Of a stretch of 40,524 bases of DNA, positions 15,412 to 24,592 are shown in pieces; position 1 is the stretch's first letter, and each line of letters opens with the position of its first letter. A program made the position numbers and the translations under genes. Source of the stretch: an uncultured Oscillospiraceae bacterium (GTDB lineage: Bacteria; Bacillota; Clostridia; Oscillospirales; Oscillospiraceae); the NCBI GenBank assembly GCA_944385035.1, contig CALWVV010000018.1, positions 1-40,524 of the forward strand. The letters run 5' to 3'. The notes beneath the pieces were generated by a model, which searched no databases, had not been told where the DNA came from, and saw nothing but the letters and a program-made list of their open reading frames with translations.

Positions 15412-16770
15412 ATGAAGGTCACCAATGTAGAGAAGAAAGAAAAAAGCACCGTTGAGCTGACGATTCAGATCGACGCCGATCAGTTTGAGGCCGCCGTGCA
15501 GAAGGCTTATCTGAAGAGCCGCGGCAGCATCAACGTCCCCGGCTTCCGCAAGGGCAAGGCTCCCCGGAAGATCATTGAAGGTATGTACGGCTCCGGCGTG
15601 TTCTACGAGGAGGCCATCAATGACGTGTACCCCGCCGCCTATGCCGAGGCTGTGAAGGAGCAGGGCCTGGACGATGTAGGTTACCCCAAGATGGAGATCG
15701 TGGAGGTTGGCAAGGAGGGCTTCACCTTTAAAGCCCTGGTGTCTGTCCGCCCCGAGGCCAAGCTGGGTGAGTACAAGGGCCTGAGCGCTCCCAAGGAGGA
15801 GGTCAAGGTCACTGAGAAGGACATCGACGCTGAGATGCAGCCTTACATCGACCGGGCTACCCGTCTGGTGAGTGTCAAGCGCAAGGCCAAGAAGGGTGAC
15901 ACCGCTGTCATCGACTTTGAGGGCTTTGACAACGGCACCCCCTTTGAGGGCGGCAAGGGTGAGAACTACGAGCTGAAGCTGGGCGCCGGCATGTTCGTCC
16001 CCGGCTTTGAGGAGCAGGTCATCGGCATGAAGGCCGGGGAGGAGAAGGACATCGACATCACCTTCCCTGAGGATTATCACGCCGACCTGGCCGGCAAGGC
16101 CGTTGTCTTCCACGTGAAGGTCAACGAGGTCAAAGAGCCCAAGGCTCCCGAGGTGGACGACGAGTTTGCCAAGGACGTGTCCGAGTTTGAGACTCTGGCC
16201 GACTTCCGCAAGGATCTGGAGACCAAGCTCACCGAGCGCCGCACCCAGCAGGCCCAGAGCGATTTTGAGAATCAGGTTCTGGAGCAGCTGGTGGCCAACA
16301 TGGAGTGTGAGATCCCCGACGGCATGATCGAGGTTCAGATCGACCGCCTCATGGATGACTACGCGATGCGTCTCCAGAGCCAGGGCATCTCCATGGAGGA
16401 CTATCACAAGATGATGGGCACCAACGCCGAGATGATCCGCGCTTCCGCCCGTCCCACTGCCCTGAAGCAGGTGCAGATGGAGCTGGCCCTCACTGCCGTG
16501 GCCAAGGCTGAGAACCTGGAGGTCTCTGACGAGGAGTACGAGGAGGAGATCAAGCGCCTGGCCGAGCAGTACAACATCCCTGCCGAGCAGGTGAAGGCTG
16601 CCGTTCCCGCTGAGGACCTGAAGCACGACCTGGTCATGCGTAAGGCCAGCAAGCTGGTTCTGGATTCCGCCAAGGCCACCAAGGCTAAGAAGAAGGCTGC
16701 CGCCAAGAAGACCGCCAAGAAGGCGGAGGAAGAGGCCGAGCAGTCCGCTGAGGAGCCCAAGGCTGAGTAA
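15412..16770 (+). CDS. tig: Trigger factor (ribosome-bound chaperone and prolyl isomerase)
   Basis: Binds at the ribosome exit tunnel and assists folding of nascent chains. The 452 residues show the N-terminal ribosome-docking signature GFRKGKAP (44-51), an FKBP-type domain around 160-245 (KKGDTAVIDFEGF ... GMFVPGFEEQVIG), and the helical C-terminal chaperone arms. The last ~30 residues form a Lys/Ala-rich run followed by an acidic Glu/Ala tail. Codon use is strongly biased, indicating high expression. AGGAGG (15396-15401) precedes the ATG by ten bases. It heads the tig-clpP-clpX-lon-engB cluster but is separated from clpP by a terminator and a new promoter. Confidence 0.97.
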   Translation: MKVTNVEKKEKSTVELTIQIDADQFEAAVQKAYLKSRGSINVPGFRKGKAPRKIIEGMYGSGVFYEEAINDVYPAAYAEAVKEQGLDDVGYPKMEIVEVGKEGFTFKALVSVRPEAKLGEYKGLSAPKEEVKVTEKDIDAEMQPYIDRATRLVSVKRKAKKGDTAVIDFEGFDNGTPFEGGKGENYELKLGAGMFVPGFEEQVIGMKAGEEKDIDITFPEDYHADLAGKAVVFHVKVNEVKEPKAPEVDDEFAKDVSEFETLADFRKDLETKLTERRTQQAQSDFENQVLEQLVANMECEIPDGMIEVQIDRLMDDYAMRLQSQGISMEDYHKMMGTNAEMIRASARPTALKQVQMELALTAVAKAENLEVSDEEYEEEIKRLAEQYNIPAEQVKAAVPAEDLKHDLVMRKASKLVLDSAKATKAKKKAAAKKTAKKAEEEAEQSAEEPKAE

Positions 16771-16783
16771 ATGAGTCATAACA

Positions 16784-16830
16784 ACCCGGAGCGGCCGCTG
16801 GCCGCTCCGGGTATCCCCATATTTATGGGG
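16784..16830 (+). other. Two adjacent perfect hairpins after tig
   Basis: ACCCGGAGCGGCC (16784-16796) pairs with GGCCGCTCCGGGT (16800-16812); then CCCCATA (16815-16821) pairs with TATGGGG (16824-16830). Neither is followed by a T-tract, so they may stabilise the tig mRNA 3' end or pause polymerase before the terminator at 16863. Confidence 0.55.
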
Positions 16831-16862
16831 CAGATATGAACGCAGCGTAAACATTTTCAATA

Positions 16863-16897
16863 AACCTCCGTTTTTGAAAATCGGGGGTTGATTTTTT
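16863..16897 (+). terminator. Intrinsic terminator of tig
   Basis: AACCTCCG (16863-16870) pairs with CGGGGGTT (16882-16889; one T-G pair), followed by GATTTTTT. Its right arm overlaps the -35 box of the clpP promoter. Confidence 0.65.
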
Positions 16898-16916
16898 GCG
16901 GCGAAGCGGTTATGAT
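16888..16916 (+). promoter_or_regulatory. SigA-type promoter of clpP
   Basis: TTGATT (16888-16893), 17 bases, TATGAT (16911-16916). Transcription should start about 16923, directly before the CIRCE element. Confidence 0.72.
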
Positions 16917-16927
16917 CATAGAAGAAG

Positions 16928-16954
16928 TTGGCACTCTGTTGTAATGAGTGCTAA
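16928..16954. promoter_or_regulatory. CIRCE element (HrcA operator) upstream of clpP
   Basis: TTGGCACTC (16928-16936), nine bases, then GAGTGCTAA (16946-16954). The CIRCE consensus is TTAGCACTC-N9-GAGTGCTAA, so only one of the 18 arm bases differs. Its place just past the predicted transcription start is the usual position for HrcA repression. It implies heat-shock control of clpP by HrcA. Confidence 0.9.
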
Positions 16955-16990
16955 AACGACAGAAACCGATCCATACCAAATCTCTGTTTC

Positions 16991-17020
16991 TGGATTGTTT
17001 TTCCGGGAATGGGGTATACT
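16991..17020 (+). promoter_or_regulatory. Possible second clpP promoter
   Basis: TATACT (17015-17020) lies 34 bases before the clpP ATG; the best -35 is TGGATT (16991-16996) at 18 bases, a poor match. If real, it would lie downstream of CIRCE and give HrcA-independent expression. Confidence 0.35.
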
Positions 17021-17053
17021 TTGGTATCTTGCCTGAAAAAAGGAGTATCGAAG

Positions 17054-17635
17054 ATGAGTTTAGTTCCTTATGTAGTAGAGCAGACCAACCGGGGCGAGCG
17101 CTCCTATGACATTTTCTCCCGCCTGCTCAACGACCGTATCATCATGCTGTCTGAGGAGGTCAACGACACCACCGCCTCTCTGATCGTGGCCCAGCTGCTG
17201 TACCTGGAGGCCCAGGACCCGGACAAGGACATTCAGTTCTACATTAACAGCCCCGGTGGTTCTGTCACCGCTGGTATGGCCATTTATGACACCATGCAGT
17301 ATGTGAAGTGTGACGTGTCTACCATCTGCATTGGCATGGCTGCCTCTATGGGGGCCTTCCTGCTGTCCGCCGGAGCCAAGGGCAAGCGTCTGGCTCTGCC
17401 CAATGCGGAGATTATGATCCACCAGCCCTCTGCCGGCACCCAGGGTCAGATCACCGACATGGCCATCCACCTCAAGCGCCTGGAGGTGGTGAAGAAGCGG
17501 ATGAACCGCATCTTGTCCGAGAATACCGGCAAGCCCATCGAGGTGGTCACCGCCGACTGTGAGCGGGACAACTTTATGACCGCACAGGAGGCCATGGAGT
17601 ACGGCCTCATCGACAAGGTGATCGAGAAGCGCTGA
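17054..17635 (+). CDS. clpP: ATP-dependent Clp protease proteolytic subunit
   Basis: Serine protease forming the 14-subunit chamber used by ClpX. The 193 residues contain the catalytic triad S98 (GMAASMG), H123 (IHQP) and D172 (CERDNFM), plus the oxyanion loop [10 protein letters not shown] (about 65-74). ATG 17054 is chosen since AAAAGGAG lies at about 17038-17045 and the protein then starts with the usual [11 protein letters not shown]; the longer reading would run through the promoter. clpX follows after 30 bases. A CIRCE element in the leader predicts induction by heat and protein-folding stress through HrcA. Confidence 0.97.
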   Translation: MSLVPYVVEQTNRGERSYDIFSRLLNDRIIMLSEEVNDTTASLIVAQLLYLEAQDPDKDIQFYINSPGGSVTAGMAIYDTMQYVKCDVSTICIGMAASMGAFLLSAGAKGKRLALPNAEIMIHQPSAGTQGQITDMAIHLKRLEVVKKRMNRILSENTGKPIEVVTADCERDNFMTAQEAMEYGLIDKVIEKR

Positions 17636-17665
17636 GGGCGCAAACCCTGAAAACGAGGTGTAGCA

Positions 17666-18988
17666 ATGGCTCGCAATGACGAAAAAAGCATCCGCTGTTC
17701 CTTCTGCGGAAAGCATCAGGACCAGGTTAAACGGATGATCGCCGGACCCGGCGTATATATTTGTGACGAGTGCGTCAATCTCTGCATGGAGGCCATGGGG
17801 GCTGAGGGGCTGCTGTTGGATGACGACATGGGCCCCGTGGGGGAAATCCCCGATGCCCTGCCCACGCCAAAGGAGATTCACGCCGTCCTGGATCAGTATA
17901 TCATCGGCCAGGAGAAGGCCAAAGTGGCCCTGTCCGTGGCTGTCTATAACCACTATAAGCGCATTTATTTTGGTGGGGGAGAGGATGTGGAGCTCCAGAA
18001 GAGCAACATCCTGCTCATGGGTCCCACTGGCTGCGGCAAAACTTTGTTTGCCCAGACCCTGGCTCGGGTGCTGAAGGTTCCCTTTGCCATCGCCGACGCC
18101 ACCACCCTCACCGAGGCCGGCTATGTAGGCGATGACGTGGAGAATATCCTTCTGCGCCTGGTACAGGCTGCCGATTATGACATCGAGCTGGCCGAGCGGG
18201 GAATCATCTATATCGACGAGATGGATAAGATCGCCCGAAAGAGCGAGAATACCTCCATCACCCGAGATGTGTCCGGCGAGGGCGTGCAGCAGGCCCTGCT
18301 GAAGATCCTGGAGGGCACGGTGGCCAATGTCCCGCCTCAGGGCGGTCGGAAGCACCCCCATCAGGAGTTTATCCAGATCGACACCCGGAATATCCTGTTT
18401 ATCTGCGGCGGCGCCTTTGACGGCATCGATAAGATCATCGAGCATCGTCTGGATAAGCGCTCCCTTGGCTTTGGTGCCGAGATCCAGAGCCGTAAGGAGC
18501 GGAATGTGGGCGAATTGATGAAGGAGATCCAGCCCCAGGACCTGCTGAAGTTCGGCATTATCCCCGAGCTGGTGGGCCGTCTGCCCGTGGTGACTACTCT
18601 GGAATCCCTGGATCGGAACCAGATGGTAAAGATCCTCACCGAGCCAAAAAACGCTCTGGTGAAGCAGTATCAGAAGCTGCTGGATTATGACCAGGTGGAG
18701 CTGGAGTTTACCCAGGAGGCCCTGGAGGCTATCGCGGACCGGGCGGTGGAACGCGGCATCGGAGCCCGCGGCTTGCGGGCTGTGCTGGAGGACATCATGA
18801 CCCGCGTGATGTATGATGTACCTTCAGATCCCACCATTGTCAAAGTAACCATTACCGCTCCCTGCGTAAAAGGCGAAGGGGAGCCGGAGCTGGAGCGAAA
18901 CCCCAACCGCACCCAGCGGCCTAAGCTGGGGAAGGCCAGCGTGCAGGTGGACCGTGGGCTGGGAATGCCGGGATCCAGCGCCAGCTAA
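17666..18988 (+). CDS. clpX: ClpX ATPase (substrate-unfolding subunit of ClpXP)
   Basis: AAA+ unfoldase that feeds substrates to ClpP. The 440 residues begin with the zinc-binding domain (C11, C14, C33, C36). The ATPase follows: Walker A GPTGCGKT (119-126), Walker [11 protein letters not shown] (about 178-187), and the arginine-finger and sensor region. A VGRLPV-type segment and the C-terminal helical domain complete it; the ClpP-docking loop would lie near residues 265-275. The ribosome site is modest (GAGGTG before ATG 17666), which may rely on coupling to clpP 30 bases upstream. No promoter is seen between the two, so clpX likely shares CIRCE control. Confidence 0.97.
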   Translation: MARNDEKSIRCSFCGKHQDQVKRMIAGPGVYICDECVNLCMEAMGAEGLLLDDDMGPVGEIPDALPTPKEIHAVLDQYIIGQEKAKVALSVAVYNHYKRIYFGGGEDVELQKSNILLMGPTGCGKTLFAQTLARVLKVPFAIADATTLTEAGYVGDDVENILLRLVQAADYDIELAERGIIYIDEMDKIARKSENTSITRDVSGEGVQQALLKILEGTVANVPPQGGRKHPHQEFIQIDTRNILFICGGAFDGIDKIIEHRLDKRSLGFGAEIQSRKERNVGELMKEIQPQDLLKFGIIPELVGRLPVVTTLESLDRNQMVKILTEPKNALVKQYQKLLDYDQVELEFTQEALEAIADRAVERGIGARGLRAVLEDIMTRVMYDVPSDPTIVKVTITAPCVKGEGEPELERNPNRTQRPKLGKASVQVDRGLGMPGSSAS

Positions 18989-19003
18989 CTTAATCCATAC
19001 AGG

Positions 19004-19041
19004 CGCCCCGCAGTCTCCCCGGAACGGCGGAGTCCGGGGCG
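19004..19041 (+). terminator. Hairpin between clpX and lon, possible weak terminator
   Basis: CGCCCCG (19004-19010) pairs with CGGGGCG (19035-19041), with further partial pairing inside. Only a TTTT some nine bases later follows, so termination would be inefficient. Confidence 0.35.
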
Positions 19042-19074
19042 TTGTGCGTTTTATGTACCCCTGAGAGGAAGTGA

Positions 19075-21516
19075 ATGATTATGACCAAAGAATGGGAAGT
19101 GCTGCATACCACAACCATGCCTGTCATTGCCCTGCGGGGCCTGACGGTGTTTCCCAATGTATTGATCCATTTTGAAGTGTCTCGGGATATCTCCATCAAA
19201 GCTCTGGAGACCGCTATGAGTGCAGGCTGCCCCATTTTCCTGGTGGGCCAGAAGGACATCGGAGTGGAGCAGCCGGGGCTAGAGGATCTCTATCAGATCG
19301 GCACCATCTCCAACATCCGCCAGATTCTCCGCATGCCGGGGGACAATGTTCGGGTGATGGTAGAGGGACAGAGCCGGGGCCGCATGATTCAGCTGCTGCG
19401 TACTGAGCCCAACCTGGAGGCAGAAGTCCAGGAAATTCCGGCCCAGGAGGCGCCTGCCCGGAGTTCGGCTAAGACCGAAGCGCTTATGCGCGCCACCTAT
19501 GACCTGTTTCAACAGTATGCTGAGCTGGCCCCAAAGCTGTCTCCCGACCTGCTCATTCATGTGCTGGCCAGCCAGGACCCCGGCCATATCGCCGATTATA
19601 TCGCCCAGAATATCCCCATGCGAAACAGTGACAAGCAGGCGATTCTGGAGGAACTGCGCCCCAACAAACGGCTGGAGAAGCTTTATAAGCTGCTGGAGCG
19701 AGAGGTGGAAATCCTCACTCTGGACAGTGAGATTCAGAACAAGGCACGGGAGCAGATGGCTGACCACCAGCGGGATTACTACCTGCGGGAACAGCTGAAG
19801 GCGATCCAGAATGAGCTGGGAGAGGGGGAAGGCGCCGACGAAATCGAGGAGTACCGCCAGAAAATTGCCAAGGCGGACCTCCCCGACCAGGTACGGGAGA
19901 AGCTCAATAAAGAGCTGGGCCGCCTGGCCAAGCAGTCCTACGGCTCCTCGGAGGGGACCGTCCTGCGCAACTATCTGGACGTGTGTCTGGAGCTTCCCTG
20001 GGGGGTCAAAACCAAAGAGAAAATCAGCGTTGCCGCGGTACGCAAGGCCCTGGAGCAGGACCACTATGGCCTGGAAAAGGTCAAGGAGCGTATTCTGGAG
20101 TTTGTGGCGGTCAAGCAGCTTGCTCCGGAGTTGAAAGGGCAGGTCATCTGCCTGGTAGGCCCTCCGGGTGTGGGCAAGACCTCCATTGCTATGTCCATGG
20201 CCCGTGCGATGAACCGGAAGCTGGCAAGGCTGTCTCTGGGCGGCGTCAGTGATGAGGCTGAGATCCGGGGCCACCGGAAGACTTATGTGGGTGCCATGCC
20301 TGGACGGATCATCTCCGCCATCAACCAGTGCGGCAGCTGCAACCCCTTAATGCTGCTGGACGAAATTGATAAGCTGGGCCATGACCACCGGGGCGATCCC
20401 GCCTCCGCCCTGCTGGAGGTTCTGGATGGAGAGCAAAATGCCACCTTCCGGGACAACTTCCTGGAAATCCCCTTTGACCTGTCTGAGGTCATGTTCATTA
20501 CCACGGCCAATAGCCTGGACACCATTCCCCGGCCTCTGCTGGACCGGATGGAGGTCATTGAGCTGGGCAGCTACACCGACGAGGAGAAGGTGCAGATCGC
20601 CAAGCGCCACCTGCTGCCCAAAGAGCTGGGGCGCCACGGTCTCACCAAGGCACAGATGAAGGTGTCGGATGGGGCTTTGCGGGAGATCATCTCCGCTTAC
20701 ACACGGGAGTCCGGCGTGCGTGTGTTGGAGCGGCGGCTGGCTGGCCTGTGCCGGAAGGCTGCTATGAAAGTGGTTACAGTTGATGTAAAGTCTATTCGCA
20801 TTACAGAAAAAGACCTGAAAGAGTATCTGGGCATCCCCCGGTACCACCCGGAACGACAGGCTTTGGAGGAGCGTGTGGGCGTGGTCAACGGCCTTGCCTG
20901 GACCAGCGTGGGCGGAGAACTTCTGGAAGTGGAAGTTAATGTGATCCCAGGTTCGGGCAAGGTGGAGCTCACCGGCAACCTGGGCGATGTAATGAAGGAG
21001 TCGGCCCACGCCGCCCTCAGCTACATCCGCAGCCAGTCCGACCGGCTGGGCATCCCCACCGATTTTTATAAGGAAAAGGACATCCATGTCCACTTCCCGG
21101 AAGGAGCTGTGCCAAAGGATGGCCCTTCCGCTGGCATTGCCATCACCACTGCCATGGTCTCTGCCCTCACCGGGCGTCCGGTACGCCGGGGCATTGCCAT
21201 GACCGGCGAGGTGACCCTCCGGGGGCGGGTGCTGCCCATTGGCGGATTGAAGGAAAAGACCATGGCTGCCTTCCGCAACGGCATTAAGACGGTGATCATC
21301 CCCGCTGACAATGAAAAGGACCTGGAGGAGATCGATCAAACCGTACGGAAAGCCCTCCAGTTTATTCTGGTGGAGCGTGCGGACCAGGTGCTTGCCGCGG
21401 CGCTGAACCGGCCTGCCGAGGTAGTGGAGCTGCCTGCGGCGGAGCGGAAGGAGGAGCCCATTTCCATCCCGGCTGCTCCCGTGAAAGGCAGAGATGCCCA
21501 GCGACCCCGGCAGTAA
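19075..21516 (+). CDS. lon: ATP-dependent protease Lon (LonA type)
   Basis: Soluble AAA+ serine protease that degrades misfolded and regulatory proteins. The 813-residue length is normal for LonA. Domains: N-terminal substrate-binding LAN domain (about 10-205), coiled-coil linker, AAA+ with Walker A GPPGVGKT (362-369) and Walker [11 protein letters not shown], then the protease domain with the dyad S685 (KDGPSAG) and K728 (GGLKEK), 43 residues apart as in E. coli Lon. ATG 19075 lies five bases from AGAGGA; ATG 19081 is the alternative. A Glu/Pro-rich tail ends the protein. engB follows after 12 bases, as in Bacillus lonA-ysxC. Confidence 0.96.
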   Translation: MIMTKEWEVLHTTTMPVIALRGLTVFPNVLIHFEVSRDISIKALETAMSAGCPIFLVGQKDIGVEQPGLEDLYQIGTISNIRQILRMPGDNVRVMVEGQSRGRMIQLLRTEPNLEAEVQEIPAQEAPARSSAKTEALMRATYDLFQQYAELAPKLSPDLLIHVLASQDPGHIADYIAQNIPMRNSDKQAILEELRPNKRLEKLYKLLEREVEILTLDSEIQNKAREQMADHQRDYYLREQLKAIQNELGEGEGADEIEEYRQKIAKADLPDQVREKLNKELGRLAKQSYGSSEGTVLRNYLDVCLELPWGVKTKEKISVAAVRKALEQDHYGLEKVKERILEFVAVKQLAPELKGQVICLVGPPGVGKTSIAMSMARAMNRKLARLSLGGVSDEAEIRGHRKTYVGAMPGRIISAINQCGSCNPLMLLDEIDKLGHDHRGDPASALLEVLDGEQNATFRDNFLEIPFDLSEVMFITTANSLDTIPRPLLDRMEVIELGSYTDEEKVQIAKRHLLPKELGRHGLTKAQMKVSDGALREIISAYTRESGVRVLERRLAGLCRKAAMKVVTVDVKSIRITEKDLKEYLGIPRYHPERQALEERVGVVNGLAWTSVGGELLEVEVNVIPGSGKVELTGNLGDVMKESAHAALSYIRSQSDRLGIPTDFYKEKDIHVHFPEGAVPKDGPSAGIAITTAMVSALTGRPVRRGIAMTGEVTLRGRVLPIGGLKEKTMAAFRNGIKTVIIPADNEKDLEEIDQTVRKALQFILVERADQVLAAALNRPAEVVELPAAERKEEPISIPAAPVKGRDAQRPRQ

Positions 21517-21528
21517 GGAGGGGAAACG

Positions 21529-22122
21529 ATGGCTGTGAACGTACAGAAGGCGGAATTTGTCCTCTCCGCCGTGTCTCCCAAAAATTTTCTGGAGGATGGA
21601 CTGCCCCAGGTGGCCTTTGCGGGCCGGTCAAACGTGGGCAAATCTTCTGTGATTAACCGGCTGCTGAACCGGAAGAACTTTGCACGGGTAGGGGCCGCCC
21701 CAGGAAAAACCATCCACATCAACTATTTTAAGATCGACGGGGCCTTCTATCTGGTGGACCTGCCCGGCTACGGCTATGCCAAAGTATCCAAGGCAGAGCG
21801 GGACCGGTGGGGCAAGCTGATGGAGGACTACTTTGCCCGGCCCGATCTGCTGACCCTGGGGGTCATGATCGTGGACTCCCGGCACAAGCCCACCGCCGAC
21901 GACTGCACCATGGCCCAGTGGTTTCGGGACACAGGCTGCCCCCTCATTGTGGTGGCCAACAAGCTGGACAAGCTGAAGAAAAGCGAGGTCGAGCCCAATC
22001 TCCAGCGCATTCGCGAGACCCTGGAACTGGAGGAAAGCGCCGTACTGATTCCCTTTTCTGCGGAGAAGGGGACCGGACGGGACGAACTGCTCCGGGCGAT
22101 CCTGTCCGGCATACAGGCATAA
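21529..22122 (+). CDS. engB: Ribosome biogenesis GTPase EngB (YsxC/YihA)
   Basis: Small GTPase needed for 50S subunit assembly and often for cell division. The 197 residues carry G1 GRSNVGKSS (32-40), G3 DLPG (77-80), G4 NKLD (144-147) and a G5-like FSAEKGTG near the end. The FAGRSNVGKSS start and the GAAPGKT switch region are diagnostic of the EngB branch. AAGGAGGGG precedes the ATG. It is the last gene of the lon-engB unit, closed by a strong terminator shared with the convergent lipoprotein gene. Confidence 0.96.
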   Translation: MAVNVQKAEFVLSAVSPKNFLEDGLPQVAFAGRSNVGKSSVINRLLNRKNFARVGAAPGKTIHINYFKIDGAFYLVDLPGYGYAKVSKAERDRWGKLMEDYFARPDLLTLGVMIVDSRHKPTADDCTMAQWFRDTGCPLIVVANKLDKLKKSEVEPNLQRIRETLELEESAVLIPFSAEKGTGRDELLRAILSGIQA

Positions 22123-22123
22123 A

Positions 22124-22160
22124 AAAACCCCGGCTCTGTATTTGACGGAGCCGGGGTTTT
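22124..22160. terminator. Bidirectional terminator between engB and the lipoprotein gene
   Basis: AAAACCCCGGCTC (22124-22136) pairs perfectly with GAGCCGGGGTTTT (22148-22160). A-tract and T-tract flanks suit both converging transcripts. Confidence 0.88.
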
Positions 22161-22223
22161 GATTGATATGACCGAGCATAAAACTGCGGCTGGGAACAGC
22201 CGGAGAGAATGGAGGCAAAGGGG

Positions 22224-22931
22224 TCACGCAGACTCCAGGAAATCATCCCAATATAATTCATACCAGCGAAATTCGGGCGTTTCCTCCGTTTTGCCCAGCA
22301 GGAAATAGCGCAGATACCGGCCTTCGCCCAGCTGAGGGCCTGCGTCCAGCAAAGCCTGGGAATAGGTCCAGTCCAGATCGGCCTGAACAATGGCGTATTC
22401 GGTCAGCGCATACTGGTCGATATGTTCCAGTAAATCCTCTTTGACATAAGCCGCCGTGTGATCCAGATCCTCAGGGGTAAGGGTATTCAAGGCGTGTATG
22501 GTGATACTGGTCATATATTCGCCGTTTTCAAAATTCTTTTGCCCGTTGCGCACAGTGGTATTAAGAACGTCGTTGTTGCCCAGCAGCTTCTCTTGCTGAG
22601 AAAAGTCACCGGAGATTTCAGACTGGTAGCTCTGATAGACCAGGTATTCCAGCTCGTTTTCAATGCTGTCTTCCATGACCAGGGTGCGGTCCTCAAATGG
22701 AAGGGATGGCTCCAAATTCAGATCCAATGCAGGAAGGGCGGAGACGTCAGTATAACGGGAGACAAGGATTTCCTCGTCCAGGGAAGAGGCGGAGGACTGC
22801 CCGGTGGTGCTGGGAGCGGAACTGGAGGCGGCGGAAGAGCTGGGGGAGGCGGAAGAGGACGCATTCTGGGCGCAGCCTGTGAGAAGAACGGCAGCGAACG
22901 CGAGTGCGGTCACATAGCGCGGTGCTTTCAT
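22224..22931 (-). CDS. Putative lipoprotein of unknown function
   Basis: A 235-residue secreted protein. It starts MKAPRYVTALAF and has a hydrophobic signal ending in the lipobox LLTGC (C20), so it should be lipid-anchored to the outer face of the membrane. A Ser/Ala-rich linker (about 22-45) follows, then an acidic domain rich in Tyr, Leu and Glu with no motif I recognise. The start is set by AGGAGG eight bases upstream on the minus strand; a longer reading would run through the promoter. It is a single-gene unit converging on engB, with its own consensus promoter. Confidence 0.83.
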   Translation of the reverse strand: MKAPRYVTALAFAAVLLTGCAQNASSSASPSSSAASSSAPSTTGQSSASSLDEEILVSRYTDVSALPALDLNLEPSLPFEDRTLVMEDSIENELEYLVYQSYQSEISGDFSQQEKLLGNNDVLNTTVRNGQKNFENGEYMTSITIHALNTLTPEDLDHTAAYVKEDLLEHIDQYALTEYAIVQADLDWTYSQALLDAGPQLGEGRYLRYFLLGKTEETPEFRWYELYWDDFLESA

Positions 22932-22974
22932 GGCATGAACCTCCTGCCAAACAGATTTAGTTGATCCTACAACG

Positions 22975-23003
22975 ATCATATCAGAGGGAACGGATGCGTT
23001 CAA
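22975..23003 (-). promoter_or_regulatory. SigA-type promoter of the lipoprotein gene
   Basis: On the minus strand TTGAAC (complement of 22998-23003), 17 bases, TATGAT (complement of 22975-22980), about 45 bases from the start codon. Confidence 0.72.
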
Positions 23004-23013
23004 GGAAAAAACG

Positions 23014-23028
23014 GTTACAATAGGTAAC
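23014..23028. promoter_or_regulatory. Short palindrome between divergent promoters
   Basis: GTTAC-N5-GTAAC lies ten bases upstream of the -35 box of the lipoprotein promoter and about 65 bases from that of scpA. An operator is possible; short palindromes also occur by chance. Confidence 0.3.
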
Positions 23029-23092
23029 AGAACGATCACAACGTTAGGCCGTAAGTACATGGGGCTGAAGTGGAGGCAGTCGTTTCTTTTCC

Positions 23093-23121
23093 TTGTGTTT
23101 TTACAAACAAACTGGTATAAT
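23093..23121 (+). promoter_or_regulatory. SigA-type promoter of the scpA operon
   Basis: TTGTGT (23093-23098), 17 bases, perfect TATAAT (23116-23121), 37 bases before the GTG start of scpA. Confidence 0.72.
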
Positions 23122-23158
23122 ATTCTGAACTGATTTTGCCTGGAAGGAGGCCTGCTTT

Positions 23159-23959
23159 GTGGAAACGCCCATTTACCACCTGGAAGGGGTGGTAAAGGCC
23201 AAAGAAGAAAATCTGGAAGATTTTGTAGGACCTCTGGATTTGATTTTGCACCTTCTGAGCAAAAATAAAATGGAGATCAAAGACATCCAGATCTCCCTGC
23301 TCCTGGACCAGTATCTGGACTGGATGAACAAGCGCAAGGAGCTGGATTTGGAGGTTGCCAGCGAATTTGTCACCATGGCCTCCCATCTTATTTATATTAA
23401 GACCAGAATGCTCCTCTCCATCCATGATGAGGAGGCTATGAGCGAGATGGAACAGCTCATTGCCACGCTGGAAGCCCATCAGCGCAACGAAAATTATCTG
23501 AAGATCAAAGCGGTGGTCCCTGCCATGGACGGCCGCTTCCAAATTGGCCGGGATTACCTGACCAAAGTACCTGAGGCCATCCAGCCGGACAAGACCTACC
23601 GCTACGTCCATGACAAGGAGGACCTTCTGCGGGCCATGACGGCGGTCCTCAGCCGCACAGACCATAAGCTTCCGCCTCCGGTGGCGGCGTTTCAGGGGAT
23701 CGTGGGCCGGGAGCCCTATCCGGTGGCTGACAAGGCAGGGGAGATCCTCCAGCGGCTTTTGCGGTTTGGTGTCACCCGGTTCCGGGCCCTGTTCAAGGGC
23801 AACCGCAGCCGTTCTGAGGTTGTGGCCACCTTCCTGGCAGTGCTGGAGCTGTGTAAGGCCCACCGCCTGCGCCTGGCTGGAACCGAGGAGGACTGTACCG
23901 TCACCTGTACCCAGGATGAGGGAACAGAAGAAGTCAAGTTTACCGCCGACAGTGAGTAA
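23159..23959 (+). CDS. scpA: Segregation and condensation protein A
   Basis: Kleisin subunit that bridges the SMC heads in the bacterial condensin complex. The 266-residue protein shows the N-terminal motif FVGPLDLILHLL (about 21-32), then the KMEIKDIQISLLLDQYL segment and the EVASEFVTMASHLIYIKTRMLL helix, which are the parts that contact SMC and ScpB. The GTG start at 23159 is supported by AAGGAGG (23144-23150). scpB follows after 12 bases, the standard pair. Confidence 0.96.
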   Translation: METPIYHLEGVVKAKEENLEDFVGPLDLILHLLSKNKMEIKDIQISLLLDQYLDWMNKRKELDLEVASEFVTMASHLIYIKTRMLLSIHDEEAMSEMEQLIATLEAHQRNENYLKIKAVVPAMDGRFQIGRDYLTKVPEAIQPDKTYRYVHDKEDLLRAMTAVLSRTDHKLPPPVAAFQGIVGREPYPVADKAGEILQRLLRFGVTRFRALFKGNRSRSEVVATFLAVLELCKAHRLRLAGTEEDCTVTCTQDEGTEEVKFTADSE

Positions 23960-23971
23960 GGAGGCAGCCCA

Positions 23972-24592
23972 TTGGAACTGAAAGAGTTGGAATCCGCCCT
24001 GGAGGGGGTGCTGTTTGCCGCCGGCGAACCGGTGGCGGTGGAACGGCTGTGCCTGGGGCTGGAGGTGGACCGGCCCACCCTGGATGCGGTGGCCCAGCGG
24101 CTTATGGACAAATATAGCTATGACCGCCGGGGCATCCGTCTTTTAAAGCTGGATACCAGCTATCAGCTATGCTCGGCCCCGGAGTATGCCCCCTATATCC
24201 GAAAGACCCTGGAGAGCCGCAAGCCCGCCCGTCTGTCTCAGCCCGCCCTGGAGGTACTGGCCATCATTGCCTATTACCAGCCGGTGACACGGGCCTATGT
24301 GGATCAGGTGCGGGGAGTGGACAGCTCCTATACGGTGGGGCTGCTGCTGGAGCGGGAGCTGATTGAAGAGGCTGGCCGCCTGGCGGTTCCGGGACGGCCC
24401 GTGCAGTTTCGCACCACGAAAAATTTCCTGCGCTCCTTTGGCCTGTCCAGTCTGGAGGAGCTGCCGGAGCTGCCCAATTCCTCCCAGGAGGGGAGTCAAA
24501 TGACCCTGGAGCTGGAGAACAGCCTGGCTCGCCTGCGCCAGGCGGAGCGGGAGGCTGAGGAGGGACCGGAGGACCCGGTCGAAAAGCCGTGA
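23972..24592 (+). CDS. scpB: Segregation and condensation protein B
   Basis: Dimeric winged-helix partner of ScpA in the SMC condensin. The 206 residues carry two winged-helix domains; the conserved RKPARLSQPALEVLAIIAYYQPVTR (split about residues 84-109) and the VRGVDSSYTVGLLLERELIEE block (about 112-133) are diagnostic. It starts with TTG 23972, supported by AAGGAGG at 23958-23964. The C-terminal ~40 residues are an acidic, low-complexity tail. The stop overlaps the GTG of the next gene. Confidence 0.95.
   Translation: MELKELESALEGVLFAAGEPVAVERLCLGLEVDRPTLDAVAQRLMDKYSYDRRGIRLLKLDTSYQLCSAPEYAPYIRKTLESRKPARLSQPALEVLAIIAYYQPVTRAYVDQVRGVDSSYTVGLLLERELIEEAGRLAVPGRPVQFRTTKNFLRSFGLSSLEELPELPNSSQEGSQMTLELENSLARLRQAEREAEEGPEDPVEKP

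Noticed and set aside
22932-23060. Longer N-terminus for the minus-strand lipoprotein
   Set aside because: It would cover the gene's own promoter, and the signal peptide and lipobox fit the shorter start.
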